Shown: positions 34,350 to 42,564 of the stretch, one piece after another
Numbering within the stretch: the first letter of the stretch is position 1
Layout: each line of letters begins with the position of its first letter
Assembly: GCF_016860525.1 (NCBI RefSeq)
Contig: NZ_BNEA01000015.1
Coordinates: 4,323,501-4,387,500 of the forward strand
DNA from: Streptomyces rubradiris
GTDB lineage: Bacteria; Actinomycetota; Actinomycetes; Streptomycetales; Streptomycetaceae
Direction of reading: 5' to 3'
DNA length: 64,000 nucleotides
The notes under the pieces: model-generated
What the model saw: the letters and a program-made list of their open reading frames with translations, nothing else
Told to the model about the DNA's origin: nothing
The model's database searches: none
Program-made: the position numbers and the translations under genes

Positions 34350-35036
34350 TCACCCCGCCCGGTACGCCCGCAGGAACGCCGATACCCCGCCCGTGATCAG
34401 ACGGTCCTGTTCCGCGGGGGGCAGGGGCTGTACCCCGTAGTGGGTGAAATGGACGATCATGTGGGAGACCAGGGCCATGAAGTGGTCCGCCGCCAGTGGT
34501 GCGTCGCCGTGCAGGTCGAGCAGGCCGGCGTCCTCCAGGCGGGCCAACGCCTCGGTGAGCGCCCGGCCGACCGGTGCCGGCCCGGCCTCGTGCCAGGCCG
34601 TGAGGACCTCGGGCGGCACGTGGTCGGCCTCCGCGTGGATGTGGCGGACCAGCGCGAAGTGGTACGCGTAGTCGGCCATGAGCCGGATGAGCCCGCGGGC
34701 CAGTGAGACCAGGTCGCGTTCGAGGTCCTCGGGGTGCGGCGGGCGCTCGGGGTCCAGCGCGGCGCGCAGGCGGGCCAGTTGGGCGTCCCGGACCTCGCTC
34801 GACGTCCAGGTGACGACCGCCTGGAAGAGCTGTGCCTTGCCGCCGGGGAAGTGGTTGTAGAGCGTGCGCGTGGAGACGCCGGCCGCCGCGGCCAGCGCGT
34901 CGACCGAGGCGCGCGCGTAGCCCTCGCGGCCGAAGACCGCGCAGGCGGCGCTCGCGATGTCCTGGCGCTTGCGCAGCTTGCGCGGCGACACCTCGCCCCC
35001 CGCCCGCTCCCGCCGGGCCTCGTTCGTCTCGCCCAT
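34350..35036 (-). CDS. TetR-family repressor
   Basis: 228 residues from ATG 35036 (MGETNEARRERAGG). TetR_N DNA-binding domain at about 17-65 with the recognition helix VSTRTLYNHFPGGKAQLF. The C-terminal ligand domain is AefR-like. Divergent from the FMN-reductase gene; the shared 147-bp spacer contains a large double palindrome at 35081-35119, the likely operator for both directions. Confidence 0.9.
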   Translation of the reverse strand: MGETNEARRERAGGEVSPRKLRKRQDIASAACAVFGREGYARASVDALAAAAGVSTRTLYNHFPGGKAQLFQAVVTWTSSEVRDAQLARLRAALDPERPPHPEDLERDLVSLARGLIRLMADYAYHFALVRHIHAEADHVPPEVLTAWHEAGPAPVGRALTEALARLEDAGLLDLHGDAPLAADHFMALVSHMIVHFTHYGVQPLPPAEQDRLITGGVSAFLRAYRAG

Positions 35037-35080
35037 CCGCGCCTCCCTGGCTTCCGCGTGACCAGCCGACTCTATCCGAA

Positions 35081-35119
35081 GTACAACGACCGTTGTAATT
35101 TTTACAACGGTCGTTGTAC
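35081..35119. promoter_or_regulatory. Double TetR operator
   Basis: 18-bp arms (35081-35098 and 35102-35119) form a perfect inverted repeat around TTT. Each arm is itself a dyad of the form ACAACGnnCGTTGT, so two overlapping-scale operators are nested. Placement in the divergent spacer fits repression of both the tetR and the reductase/MFS genes. Confidence 0.85.
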
Positions 35120-35183
35120 TTTGACGGCGGGGCGCTCGCCGGACGCGGTCGCCCGCCATCGCATCGCTCAGAGGGGGACAGTC

Positions 35184-35816
35184 GTGTCCGTCACCGATCC
35201 CGTCACCGTGGCCCGCGCCGCCGAGGACTCGCCGCTCCGCGTCGCCGTGATCGTCGGCAGCGTGCGGGAGGGACGTCAGGGCCGCGCGGTCGCCGACTGG
35301 TTCCTCGCCACCGCCGCCGAGGCCGGCCCCGACCTCGCCTTCGACCTGATCGACCTCGCCGAGGTGGACCTGCCGCTGGTGCTGCCGGGCTGGGGCGGCA
35401 CGCCCGCCCCCAAGGCCGCCGCCGTGCTGCGCGAGGTCTCGCCGAGGCTCACCGCCGCCGACGCGTTCGTGGTCGTCACGCCCGAGTACAACCACAGCTT
35501 CCCGGCCGTCCTGAAGAACCTCCTGGACTGGCACCTGCGCGAATGGCAGGCCAAGCCGGTCGGCTTCGTGTCGTACGGCGGTCTCGGCGGCGGCCTGCGC
35601 GCGGTCGAGCAGCTCCGGCTGGTCTTCGCCGAACTGCACGCCGTGACCGTCCGCGACTCGGTCAGCCTGCACGGCCCCTGGTCCGGGCTCGGCGAGGACG
35701 GCGTCCCGCGCGACACCGAGGTGTGCGCGGGCGCCGCCAAGGGCATGCTGGGCCAGCTCGCCTGGTGGGGCCGCGCGCTGCGCGCCGCGCGTGCCGAGCA
35801 CCCCTACTCGGCCTGA
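35184..35816 (+). CDS. NADPH-dependent FMN reductase family protein
   Basis: 210 residues from GTG 35184, GAGGGGG upstream. Flavodoxin-like fold with phosphate loop VIVGSVREGRQG, flavin loop TPEYNHSFPAVLKNLLDW and GFVSYGGLGGG. Such enzymes reduce FMN or quinones/azo compounds with NAD(P)H. The MFS exporter starts 19 nt downstream, suggesting a two-gene TetR-regulated response to an electrophile or drug. Confidence 0.88.
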   Translation: MSVTDPVTVARAAEDSPLRVAVIVGSVREGRQGRAVADWFLATAAEAGPDLAFDLIDLAEVDLPLVLPGWGGTPAPKAAAVLREVSPRLTAADAFVVVTPEYNHSFPAVLKNLLDWHLREWQAKPVGFVSYGGLGGGLRAVEQLRLVFAELHAVTVRDSVSLHGPWSGLGEDGVPRDTEVCAGAAKGMLGQLAWWGRALRAARAEHPYSA

Positions 35817-35835
35817 GGGGCGGCGGACACAACAG

Positions 35836-37260
35836 ATGCGTACCGTGCGCTCCGCGAAGTCCGGTCCGGCCCGCGCCGAGGCGCCCGCCGCGTCGGCCGC
35901 CGCCCTCTATCGCGTCGTCATCGTCGTGGTCCTCGGCACCGTCATGTCCGTGCTCGACATGACGATCGTCAACGTCGCGCTGCGCCCCCTCTCGGAGTCC
36001 TTCGGCGCCCCGCTGGAAACCATCCAGTGGACCGCGACCGCGTACACGCTCGCGCTCGCCGCGGTCATCCCGGTCGCCGCCTGGGCGATGGCCCGGATCG
36101 GGGCCAAACGGACCTACGTGCTCGCGCTCGGCCTGTTCACGCTCGGCTCGCTGCTCGCCGCCTGCGCCTGGGACGCGGCCAGCCTGATCGCGTTCCGCGC
36201 GGTGCAGGGGCTGGGCGGCGGACTGCTCCAGCCGGTCGGCATGGCGATGGGCATGCGGGTCGCCGACCGGGCCCGGCTCGGCCGCGCGATGGCCCTGCTG
36301 GGGCTGCCGGTCCTGGTCGGCCCGGTCGCCGGCCCGGTGCTCGGCGGTTGGCTGGTCGACGCCGCCTCCTGGCACTGGATCTTCCTGATCAACCTGCCCG
36401 TCGGCGCCCTGGCCCTGTTCCTCGCGGCCCGACTGCTGCCGACGGACGCCCCGCACGCCCCCGGTACCGACCGGCCCCGGCTGGACCTCCTCGGTCTGCT
36501 GATGCTCTCCCCCGGCCTGGCCCTGCTCCTGTACGGCCTCTCGCGCGGTGGCGAGCGCGGGGACTTCACGGCCCCCGGCGCGCTGGTGCCGACGCTCGCC
36601 GGTGCGGTGCTCGTCACGGCCTTCGTGCGGCGGGCGCTCACCGTCCGCGCGCCGCTGCTGGACCTGCGGCTGCTGCGGGACCGTACCTTCGCCGCCGGCG
36701 TCGCCACGCTCGCCCCGTTCACCTGCGGTTACTTCGGCTCGATGCTGCTCGGCCCGCTGTACTGGCAGCAGGAGCGGGGCCTGAGCGCCACGGCGGCCGG
36801 GCTGCTCGGCGCGCCGGTCGGGCTCGTGGTCGGGACGACGATGCAGATCGCCGCGCGGCGGGTCGACCGGGTCGCTCCGCGCCTGCTGATCGCGGCGGGG
36901 TGCGCGGTGGGCGCCCTCGGCATGGCCCTGCTGGCCTGGCAGACCGGGACGCCCGGGGCCGCGTCGTGGCGGATCGTCGTCGCGGGCATGGTGATGGGCG
37001 TGGGCGCCGGGATGACGCTGATGCCGGCGATGACCACCGCGAGCCGCGATCTGCCCGCGGACCGGCTGGCCGGGGCGAGCACCGCGCTGAGCATCAACGC
37101 CCAGCTGGCCGCGTCGGTCGGTACGGCCCTGCTGTCCGTGCTGCTCGGGGCGGCCGGCCCGGACCCGGCCGGCTTCCGGCTCACCTACGCCGTGGCGGCG
37201 GCACTGCTCGCCCTCGCGGTACCGGCCGCGCTCCGCCTCCCGGGCGGACGGCAGGGCTGA
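35836..37260 (+). CDS. MFS drug exporter (DHA2/EmrB-QacA type)
   Basis: 474 residues, about 14 membrane segments. The DHA2 signature VLDMTIVNVALRPL lies in the first segment and motif C-like GPVAGPVLGGW in segment 5. ATG 35836 chosen since the frame upstream overlaps the reductase gene. Proton-driven efflux of a small hydrophobic compound, presumably the inducer of the adjacent TetR protein; substrate not predictable. Convergent with ribA. Confidence 0.9.
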   Translation: MRTVRSAKSGPARAEAPAASAAALYRVVIVVVLGTVMSVLDMTIVNVALRPLSESFGAPLETIQWTATAYTLALAAVIPVAAWAMARIGAKRTYVLALGLFTLGSLLAACAWDAASLIAFRAVQGLGGGLLQPVGMAMGMRVADRARLGRAMALLGLPVLVGPVAGPVLGGWLVDAASWHWIFLINLPVGALALFLAARLLPTDAPHAPGTDRPRLDLLGLLMLSPGLALLLYGLSRGGERGDFTAPGALVPTLAGAVLVTAFVRRALTVRAPLLDLRLLRDRTFAAGVATLAPFTCGYFGSMLLGPLYWQQERGLSATAAGLLGAPVGLVVGTTMQIAARRVDRVAPRLLIAAGCAVGALGMALLAWQTGTPGAASWRIVVAGMVMGVGAGMTLMPAMTTASRDLPADRLAGASTALSINAQLAASVGTALLSVLLGAAGPDPAGFRLTYAVAAALLALAVPAALRLPGGRQG

Positions 37261-37273
37261 GCCCGGCCGCCGG

Positions 37274-37909
37274 TCAGCCCGCCGTCAGCTCCGTGAGTTC
37301 GGTCAGCGGCAGGGTGTGCCGGGTCTGGAGGGCCTTGGCGCGCAGGTAGCGGATGTTGTGGGCGGTGGTGAAGACGCCGGTGGGCACGCGGTCCCGGACG
37401 GCGATGCCCAGCGCGCGCAACTGGGCCGCCTTGTCGGGGTTGTTGGACAGCAGGTCCAGTTCCGTGACGCCGAGGGCGGTGAGCATCTGGGCGGCGGCCG
37501 TGTAGTCGCGGGCGTCCTCCGGCAGGCCGAGGGCGGCGTTCGCCGCGTAGGTGTCGAGCCCCTCGTCCTGGAGGGCGTACGCGTCGAGCTTGTTGTAGAG
37601 ACCGATGCCCCGGCCCTCCTGGCGGAGGTACAGCAGGATGCCGCCGCGCTCGGCGATGCGCTCGACCGCCTCGCGCAGCTGCGGTCCGCAGTCGCAGCGG
37701 GCCGAGCTGAAGACGTCCCCGGTCAGGCACTCGGAGTGCAGCCGCACCAGCGGGACGGGGCCCGGGTCGCCCAGGACGATGGCGAGGTGCTCCCGGCCGT
37801 CGGCGAGGCCGTGGAAGGTGACGAGTTCCGCGTCGGCGCCGTAGCCGTCGGCGAACCGCAGCGGTACCCGGACGCGGGCGCGCGGGGTGGCGGTGGGGAT
37901 GTCGGGCAT
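37274..37909 (-). CDS. ribA: GTP cyclohydrolase II
   Basis: First step of riboflavin synthesis: GTP to the diaminopyrimidine phosphate with loss of formate. 211 residues; zinc ligands C61, C72 and C74 in HSECLTGDVFSSARCDCG, catalytic RQEGRGIGLYNKLDAY. Y111 matches E. coli Tyr105, the residue changed to Met in the Streptomyces paralogue that releases a formylated product, so a normal product is expected. GGAGG precedes the ATG. The upstream spacer has two operator-like repeats shared with the neighbouring marR. Confidence 0.93.
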   Translation of the reverse strand: MPDIPTATPRARVRVPLRFADGYGADAELVTFHGLADGREHLAIVLGDPGPVPLVRLHSECLTGDVFSSARCDCGPQLREAVERIAERGGILLYLRQEGRGIGLYNKLDAYALQDEGLDTYAANAALGLPEDARDYTAAAQMLTALGVTELDLLSNNPDKAAQLRALGIAVRDRVPTGVFTTAHNIRYLRAKALQTRHTLPLTELTELTAG

Positions 37910-37930
37910 GCGGGTCCCTCCGGAGCATGT

Positions 37931-37988
37931 GCTTCAGACTTGAAGCAGTGGCACGCGGGGACCCTACCCCATGCTTAAAAGTTGAAGC
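37931..37988. promoter_or_regulatory. MarR-type operator pair upstream of ribA
   Basis: GCTTCAGACTTGAAGC (37931-37946, 6-bp arms) and GCTTAAAAGTTGAAGC (37973-37988) lie in the ribA promoter region. A related sequence, TTTAAAACTTGAA, occurs at 38541-38553 in front of marR and the ribD-like gene, suggesting one MarR regulon. Confidence 0.65.
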
Positions 37989-38012
37989 AATGGATCTGAG
38001 GCCGGGAGCAGG

Positions 38013-38522
38013 TCAGGAGCAGGACGAACGGCGCCGCCAGGGGAGGTCGTCCGTACCCGCCCCGGCCCCCTCGCCCTGCAATCCGCGCGCGATCCCCGTG
38101 CAGATCTCCTCCAGCTGCCCCACCTGCTCCTCGGTGAGCCGGTCGAACAGCATCGAGCGGACGGTCTCGACGTGCCCGGGCGCCGTACGCTCCAGTACGG
38201 CCATCCCCTCGTCCGTCAGCACTGCGAGGGAGGCCCGCTTGTCGGCGGCACAGTTCTCCCGGCGCACCAGGCCGTCCCGCTCCAGCCGGTTCACCACGTA
38301 CGTCAGCCGGCTGCGGGTGATCTTCAGCGCCTCGGCGAGGTCGGTCATGCGCAGCCGCCGGCCGGGGGCGTCGGAGAGACCGGCCAGCACCGAGTAGAAC
38401 AGGTGTGACATGCCGCCCGCCTGCTGGAGCTGCCGGTCGACCGCGTCCTCCAGGAGGCGGGAGGCGGCGATGTAGGCGCGCCAGGCGCGCTGCTCCTCGG
38501 GCGTGAGCCAGCGGGTCGTCAT
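38013..38522 (-). CDS. MarR-family regulator
   Basis: 169 residues. Winged helix at about 45-110: RRLRMTDLAEALKITRSRLTYVVNRLERDGLVRRE and the wing KRASLAVLTDEG. Located between ribA (same strand) and the reductase-deaminase gene (divergent); operator-like repeats lie on both sides, so it probably represses ribA, itself and the divergent gene. Ligand unknown, possibly a flavin or pteridine-type compound. Confidence 0.88.
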   Translation of the reverse strand: MTTRWLTPEEQRAWRAYIAASRLLEDAVDRQLQQAGGMSHLFYSVLAGLSDAPGRRLRMTDLAEALKITRSRLTYVVNRLERDGLVRRENCAADKRASLAVLTDEGMAVLERTAPGHVETVRSMLFDRLTEEQVGQLEEICTGIARGLQGEGAGAGTDDLPWRRRSSCS

Positions 38523-38534
38523 GACGCCAGTGTA

Positions 38535-38555
38535 GGTTTGTTTAAAACTTGAACC
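38535..38555. promoter_or_regulatory. MarR-type operator between marR and the ribD-like gene
   Basis: Imperfect dyad beginning GGTTTG and ending TTGAACC, with the central TTTAAAACTT shared with the ribA upstream sites. It lies 13 nt before the marR start and 53 nt before the divergent gene. Confidence 0.6.
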
Positions 38556-38607
38556 AAGCCGCTCGCGGCCCCGCCCCGCCCGTCCGCCTCCACAGGAAAG
38601 AGCGCCG

Positions 38608-39741
38608 ATGCCCCTGCCGTACGTGCTGCTGTCCGCCGCCGTCTCCCTCGACGGCTACCTGGACGACACCGGCCCCGAGCGGCTCCTGCTGTCCGGCCCG
38701 GCCGACTTCGACCGGGTCGACGGGGTACGGGCCTCGGCCGACGCCATCCTGGTCGGCGCCGGCACGATCCGCTCCGACAACCCCCGCCTGCTGGTCGGCT
38801 CGGCCGAGCGGCGCGCGGCCCGGCGCGCGGCGGGCCGGCCGGAGTACCCGCTGAAGGTCGCCGTCACCGGTTCCGGCGACCTCGACCCGGCGGCGCGCTT
38901 CTGGCACACCGGCGGCGACAAACTCGTCTGCACCACCGACCAGGGCGCCGTACGGGCCGCGCGCCTGCTCGGGAACACCGCCGACGTCGTCCCGTTCGGC
39001 CCCGTGCTGGACTGGCGGGCCCTGCTGGAGCACCTGCACGACGTGCGCGGTGTGCGGCGGCTGATGGTCGAGGGCGGCGGCACGGTCCACACCCAGCTGC
39101 TCCGGCAGGGCCTGGCCGACGAACTCCAGCTGGCCCTCGCCCCGCTGTTCGTGGGTGATCCGGCGGCACCGCGGCTGTTCGGGCCGGGCCCCTACCAGGG
39201 CGGACGCCTGCGCCTGCTGGAGACCCGGCGGATCGAGGACGTGGTCCTCATGCGGTACGCGCCCACGGCTCCCGGCTCCGGTCCGGACGCCACCGCCGCC
39301 GACCGCCACTGGCTGCGCACCGCCTGCGAACTGGCGGCCCTGTGCCCGCCTTCCCGGACGGCGTTCAGCGTGGGCGCGGTGGTGGTCGCCGCCGACGGCA
39401 CGGAACTGGCCCGGGGCCACTCGCGCGAGGGCGGCGACCCGGTGGTGCACGCGGAGGAGGCGGCGCTGGCGAAGACCGACCCGGCCGACCCGCGGTTGTC
39501 CGGCGCCACGGTGTACTCCAGCCTGGAGCCGTGCGCCCGCCGTGCCTCCCGGCCGGCGCCCTGTGCCGAGCTGATCCTGCGGGCCGGGGTGCGCCGGGTG
39601 GTCACCGCCTGGCGGGAGCCGGACACGTTCGTCGAGGCGGCCGACGGGACGGGGGTGCTGACGGCGGCGGGGGCGCGGGTCGTCGTACTGCCGGAGCTGG
39701 AGGAGCTGGCGAAGGCGCCGAACGCCCATCTGCCGGGCTGA
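38608..39741 (+). CDS. Reductase-deaminase fusion, RibD-like with domains in reverse order
   Basis: 377 residues. Residues 1-218 are a RibD-C/DHFR-like reductase (LSAAVSLDGYLDD, VGAGTIRSDNPRL, VEGGGTVHTQLL). Residues 230-377 are a cytidine/riboflavin-deaminase-type domain with zinc ligands H281 (HAEE), C309 and C319 (EPCARRASRPAPC). Standard RibD has deaminase first, reductase second. Together with ribA and marR it could supply or modify a pyrimidine intermediate for riboflavin or a specialised deazapurine/pteridine-like metabolite. Confidence 0.87.
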   Translation: MPLPYVLLSAAVSLDGYLDDTGPERLLLSGPADFDRVDGVRASADAILVGAGTIRSDNPRLLVGSAERRAARRAAGRPEYPLKVAVTGSGDLDPAARFWHTGGDKLVCTTDQGAVRAARLLGNTADVVPFGPVLDWRALLEHLHDVRGVRRLMVEGGGTVHTQLLRQGLADELQLALAPLFVGDPAAPRLFGPGPYQGGRLRLLETRRIEDVVLMRYAPTAPGSGPDATAADRHWLRTACELAALCPPSRTAFSVGAVVVAADGTELARGHSREGGDPVVHAEEAALAKTDPADPRLSGATVYSSLEPCARRASRPAPCAELILRAGVRRVVTAWREPDTFVEAADGTGVLTAAGARVVVLPELEELAKAPNAHLPG

Positions 39742-39762
39742 GACGCCCTGGGTGCGTATACA

Positions 39763-39799
39763 CCCAGGGCCCGGAATCCTTGGGATTCCGGGCCCTGGG
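39763..39799. terminator. Bidirectional terminator
   Basis: Perfect 17-bp stem (39763-39779 with 39783-39799), 3-nt loop, between the ribD-like gene and the convergent initiator tRNA. No T-tract. Confidence 0.88.
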
Positions 39800-39806
39800 C
39801 CTTCAG

Positions 39807-39880
39807 TAGCGGGGACAGGATTTGAACCTGCGACCTCTGGGTTATGAGCCCAGCGAGCTACCGAGCTGCTCCACCCCGCG
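39807..39880 (-). tRNA. Initiator tRNA-fMet(CAT)
   Basis: 74-nt cloverleaf with anticodon CAT. Initiator features: unpaired first position (C1 opposite T72) and three G-C pairs (GGG/CCC) flanking the anticodon loop CTCATAA. CCA is not encoded. Confidence 0.95.
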
Positions 39881-40194
39881 TCGTTGTGACTCCAGTGTAC
39901 GCCATGCGCGGGGTGCTTCGCACACCGGTTTCCGCGGGCCTCCCGGCGGGCCCCCTGGCGGGCCTTCCCGAGGGGTGGTCGAGCGGGGGTCACGCGCGGT
40001 GACCGGGCGAGCGCACACGTATAACAACTGAGTCACCATCAAAATCGCGAGTGACTGCTGACCGCTTCTGAGTGCTGGTCAAATTGCCCGTTCTAGCGGG
40101 ATAGTTACCGATAACTCCACCGGTGAAAACGTTAATGATCAAGGGGACCGGCTTGGAAAGTGACTGTCAGGTCTATTAACGTTCGATAACGCAG
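39881..40194. other. Promoter region of the riboswitch-controlled peptidase gene
   Basis: No gene supported. The half nearest the riboswitch is AT-rich for this genome and contains an imperfect dyad ATTAACGTTCGATAAC (about 40176-40191), plausible promoter territory, but no hexamer pair is convincing. Confidence 0.4.
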
Positions 40195-40382
40195 CGCGGT
40201 CGTCCCAGCCGTCACAAGAGGCGGCTCCGTGCGCACGCGCCGAATCCCGCGAGGGAACCGGGGAACCACCACCTTGGGGTGAATCACGCGGATACCGTCG
40301 TGTACTCACGCGAGTCCACGACCGGTATACGCGCGTAGGAGACCTTCCTGCTCCGAACCCGTCAGCTAACCCGGTAGGCGGA
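40195..40382 (+). ncRNA. ydaO/yuaA cyclic di-AMP riboswitch
   Basis: Conserved ydaO blocks appear in order: CGCCGAATCCCGCGAGGG, GGGGAACCAC, TTGGGGTGAATCACGCGG, GTAGGAGACCTTCCTGCTCC, and the closing GAACCCGTCAGCTAACCC followed by GGTAGGCG. These define the c-di-AMP aptamer. It lies just before the M23 peptidase start; in Streptomyces this riboswitch class controls wall-lytic enzymes. Edges are approximate. Confidence 0.92.
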
Positions 40383-40404
40383 GGAAGGAAAGGAGTACGC
40401 CCGC

Positions 40405-41472
40405 GTGGCGTCCAACCGGCCTGGCCCCGAAGCCCCGTCCATACCGGCACAGCGCGAGTCCGAGCCCGAGACCTTCGGCTACGGCGCCTACCGCGCCGAC
40501 GAGGGCCCGTGGGAGGAGTGGAACCCCACCGAGGAAACCGTCGCCCCGGTCCGCGGCCGGCACCGGGTCGCCAAGCAGCGCGGCGGCTTCGCGCGCAGCT
40601 CCACGGTCCTCGGCGTCGGCGTCATGGCCGCGGTCGGCGCGGGCGGCATGGCCAGCGCCAACACCGGCAAGCCGCCGGTCTCCATCTCCATGCCGGACCT
40701 GCCCTCGGTCGGCTCCCTCTTCCAGGACGGCTCCGGCGACGACCGGCCCGCCGAGGCGGCCGGCACCACCACGCTCGCCACCGTCGCCGTGGCCTCCGAC
40801 GCGGGCCAGGACACCGCCGACGCGGGCGAGGTGCTGCGCAACCGGATCATGGCGCAGGCCGAGCAGCAGCAGGGTCAGGCCGACAGCAAGGCCGCCGCGG
40901 CCGCGCTCGCCGCCGCCGAGAAGCAGACCGCCGAGGCCGCCGCCCAGGCCGAGGAGGAGGCCGCCGCCAAGGCCGCCGCCGCCAAGGAGAAGGCGGAGGC
41001 CGAGGCCGAGAAGGCGGCGGCCGAGGCGAAGCGGGCGGCCGAGGAGAAGCGGCTGGCCGAGCTCGCCAAGCAGTACGCGCTGCCCACCTCCTCGTACACG
41101 ATCACCTCGACGTTCGGGCAGGCCGGCTCGATGTGGTCCTCCGGCCACCACACCGGTCTGGACTTCGCCGCCCCCACCGGCACCCTGATCAAGGCCGTGC
41201 ACAGCGGCACGATCACCGAGGCGGGCTGGGCCGGAGCCTACGGCTACCGCACCATCCTGACCCTGGACGACGGCACCGAGCTGTGGTTCTGCCACCAGTC
41301 GTCGATCAACGTCACGGCCGGCCAGAAGGTCAGCACCGGCGAGGTCATCGGCCGCGTCGGCGCCACCGGCAACGTAACCGGCCCGCACCTGCACCTGGAG
41401 GTCCACCCCGGCGGCGCGCCCACGGGCATCGACCCGATGGCGTGGCTGCGCGACAAGGGCCTCACCCCCTGA
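40405..41472 (+). CDS. M23 peptidoglycan endopeptidase
   Basis: 355 residues from GTG 40405 with GGAAAGGAG upstream. A membrane or signal segment at about 62-82 (VLGVGVMAAVGAGGMASA), an Ala/Glu/Lys coiled coil (about 135-220), then the LytM/M23 domain: HHTGLDFAAPTG (zinc His and Asp), HSGTI, and GPHLHLEVH (HxH). Cleaves peptide cross-bridges in the wall. Expression is under the c-di-AMP riboswitch directly upstream. Confidence 0.93.
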   Translation: MASNRPGPEAPSIPAQRESEPETFGYGAYRADEGPWEEWNPTEETVAPVRGRHRVAKQRGGFARSSTVLGVGVMAAVGAGGMASANTGKPPVSISMPDLPSVGSLFQDGSGDDRPAEAAGTTTLATVAVASDAGQDTADAGEVLRNRIMAQAEQQQGQADSKAAAAALAAAEKQTAEAAAQAEEEAAAKAAAAKEKAEAEAEKAAAEAKRAAEEKRLAELAKQYALPTSSYTITSTFGQAGSMWSSGHHTGLDFAAPTGTLIKAVHSGTITEAGWAGAYGYRTILTLDDGTELWFCHQSSINVTAGQKVSTGEVIGRVGATGNVTGPHLHLEVHPGGAPTGIDPMAWLRDKGLTP

Positions 41473-41550
41473 CGGTCCCTTTCCGGAAGACCGGGAAAAT
41501 CGGCGCCGGCGGCGGGATGCGATCGGCCCCCGCCGGCGTTGACATGGCGT

Positions 41551-42495
41551 ATGACGTCACTTCGCACACTCGGCTCCTCCGACCTCAAGGTCTTCCCGCT
41601 CGCCCTGGGCGGCAACGTCTTCGGCTGGACGGCCGACGAGCAGACCTCCTTCGCCGTCCTCGACGCCTACACCGCGGCGGGCGGCAACTTCATCGACACC
41701 GCGGACGTGTACTCGGCCTGGGTCGAGGGCAACAAGGGCGGCGAGTCCGAGACCGTCCTCGGCGCCTGGCTCAAGGCCCGCGGCAACCGCTCGGACGTGG
41801 TCATCGCGACGAAGGTCAGCCAGCACCCCGAGTTCCAGGGGCTGTCCGCCGCGAACATCAAGGCCGCCGCCGACGCCTCGCTGCGCCGCCTGGGCACCGA
41901 CTACATCGACCTCTACTACACCCACTTCGACCAGCCCGAGGTGCCGGTCGAGGAGATCATCGGCGCGCTGGACGAGCTGGTGAAGGCCGGCAAGGTCCGG
42001 CACATCGCCGCCTCCAACATCGGCGCCGAGCGCCTGCGCGCGTCCCTGGAGTTCTCCGACCGCGAGGGACTGGCCCGCTACGTCGCCGTCCAGCCGCACT
42101 ACAACCTGGTCTCCCGCGACACCTACGAGGGCCCGCTCCAGGAACTCGTCGCCGCCGAGGGCCTGTCCGCCGTCCCGTACTACGGGCTCGCCTCGGGCTT
42201 CCTGACCGGCAAGTACCGGCCCGGCGCGACGGTGGACAGCGCCCGCGCCGACCGGGTGCGGGACTACGTGGCCTCCGAGCGCGGCCAGCAGGTCCTGGCG
42301 GCCCTGGACGAGGTCGCCGCCGCCCACGAGGCCCCGGTCGCCACGGTCGCCCTGGCCTGGCTGGCCGCCCAGCCGACGGTCACCGCCCCGATCGCCTCCG
42401 CCCGCACGCCCGAGCAGCTTCCGGCGCTGCTCGGTGTGGCGGAGCTGACGCTGACGGACGCGGAGGTCGCGAAGCTGACGGAGGCCTCGGCCTAG
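41551..42495 (+). CDS. Aldo/keto reductase
   Basis: 314 residues, AKR (TIM-barrel) fold. Catalytic tetrad residues appear as GNFIDTADVYSAW (Asp, Tyr), VIATKVS (Lys), and DYIDLYYTHFD (His). The NADPH-binding C-terminus is IASARTPEQLPALLG. Starts at ATG 41551, the first ATG in the conserved reading; an upstream TTG is in frame. Substrate unknown. Confidence 0.9.
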   Translation: MTSLRTLGSSDLKVFPLALGGNVFGWTADEQTSFAVLDAYTAAGGNFIDTADVYSAWVEGNKGGESETVLGAWLKARGNRSDVVIATKVSQHPEFQGLSAANIKAAADASLRRLGTDYIDLYYTHFDQPEVPVEEIIGALDELVKAGKVRHIAASNIGAERLRASLEFSDREGLARYVAVQPHYNLVSRDTYEGPLQELVAAEGLSAVPYYGLASGFLTGKYRPGATVDSARADRVRDYVASERGQQVLAALDEVAAAHEAPVATVALAWLAAQPTVTAPIASARTPEQLPALLGVAELTLTDAEVAKLTEASA

Positions 42496-42564
42496 AAGGA
42501 CGGCCGTACGACGGCCCGCTCCGGCGGTGCCGCCCGCCCGCCCGGCGTCCGGCACGCCCTCCCG

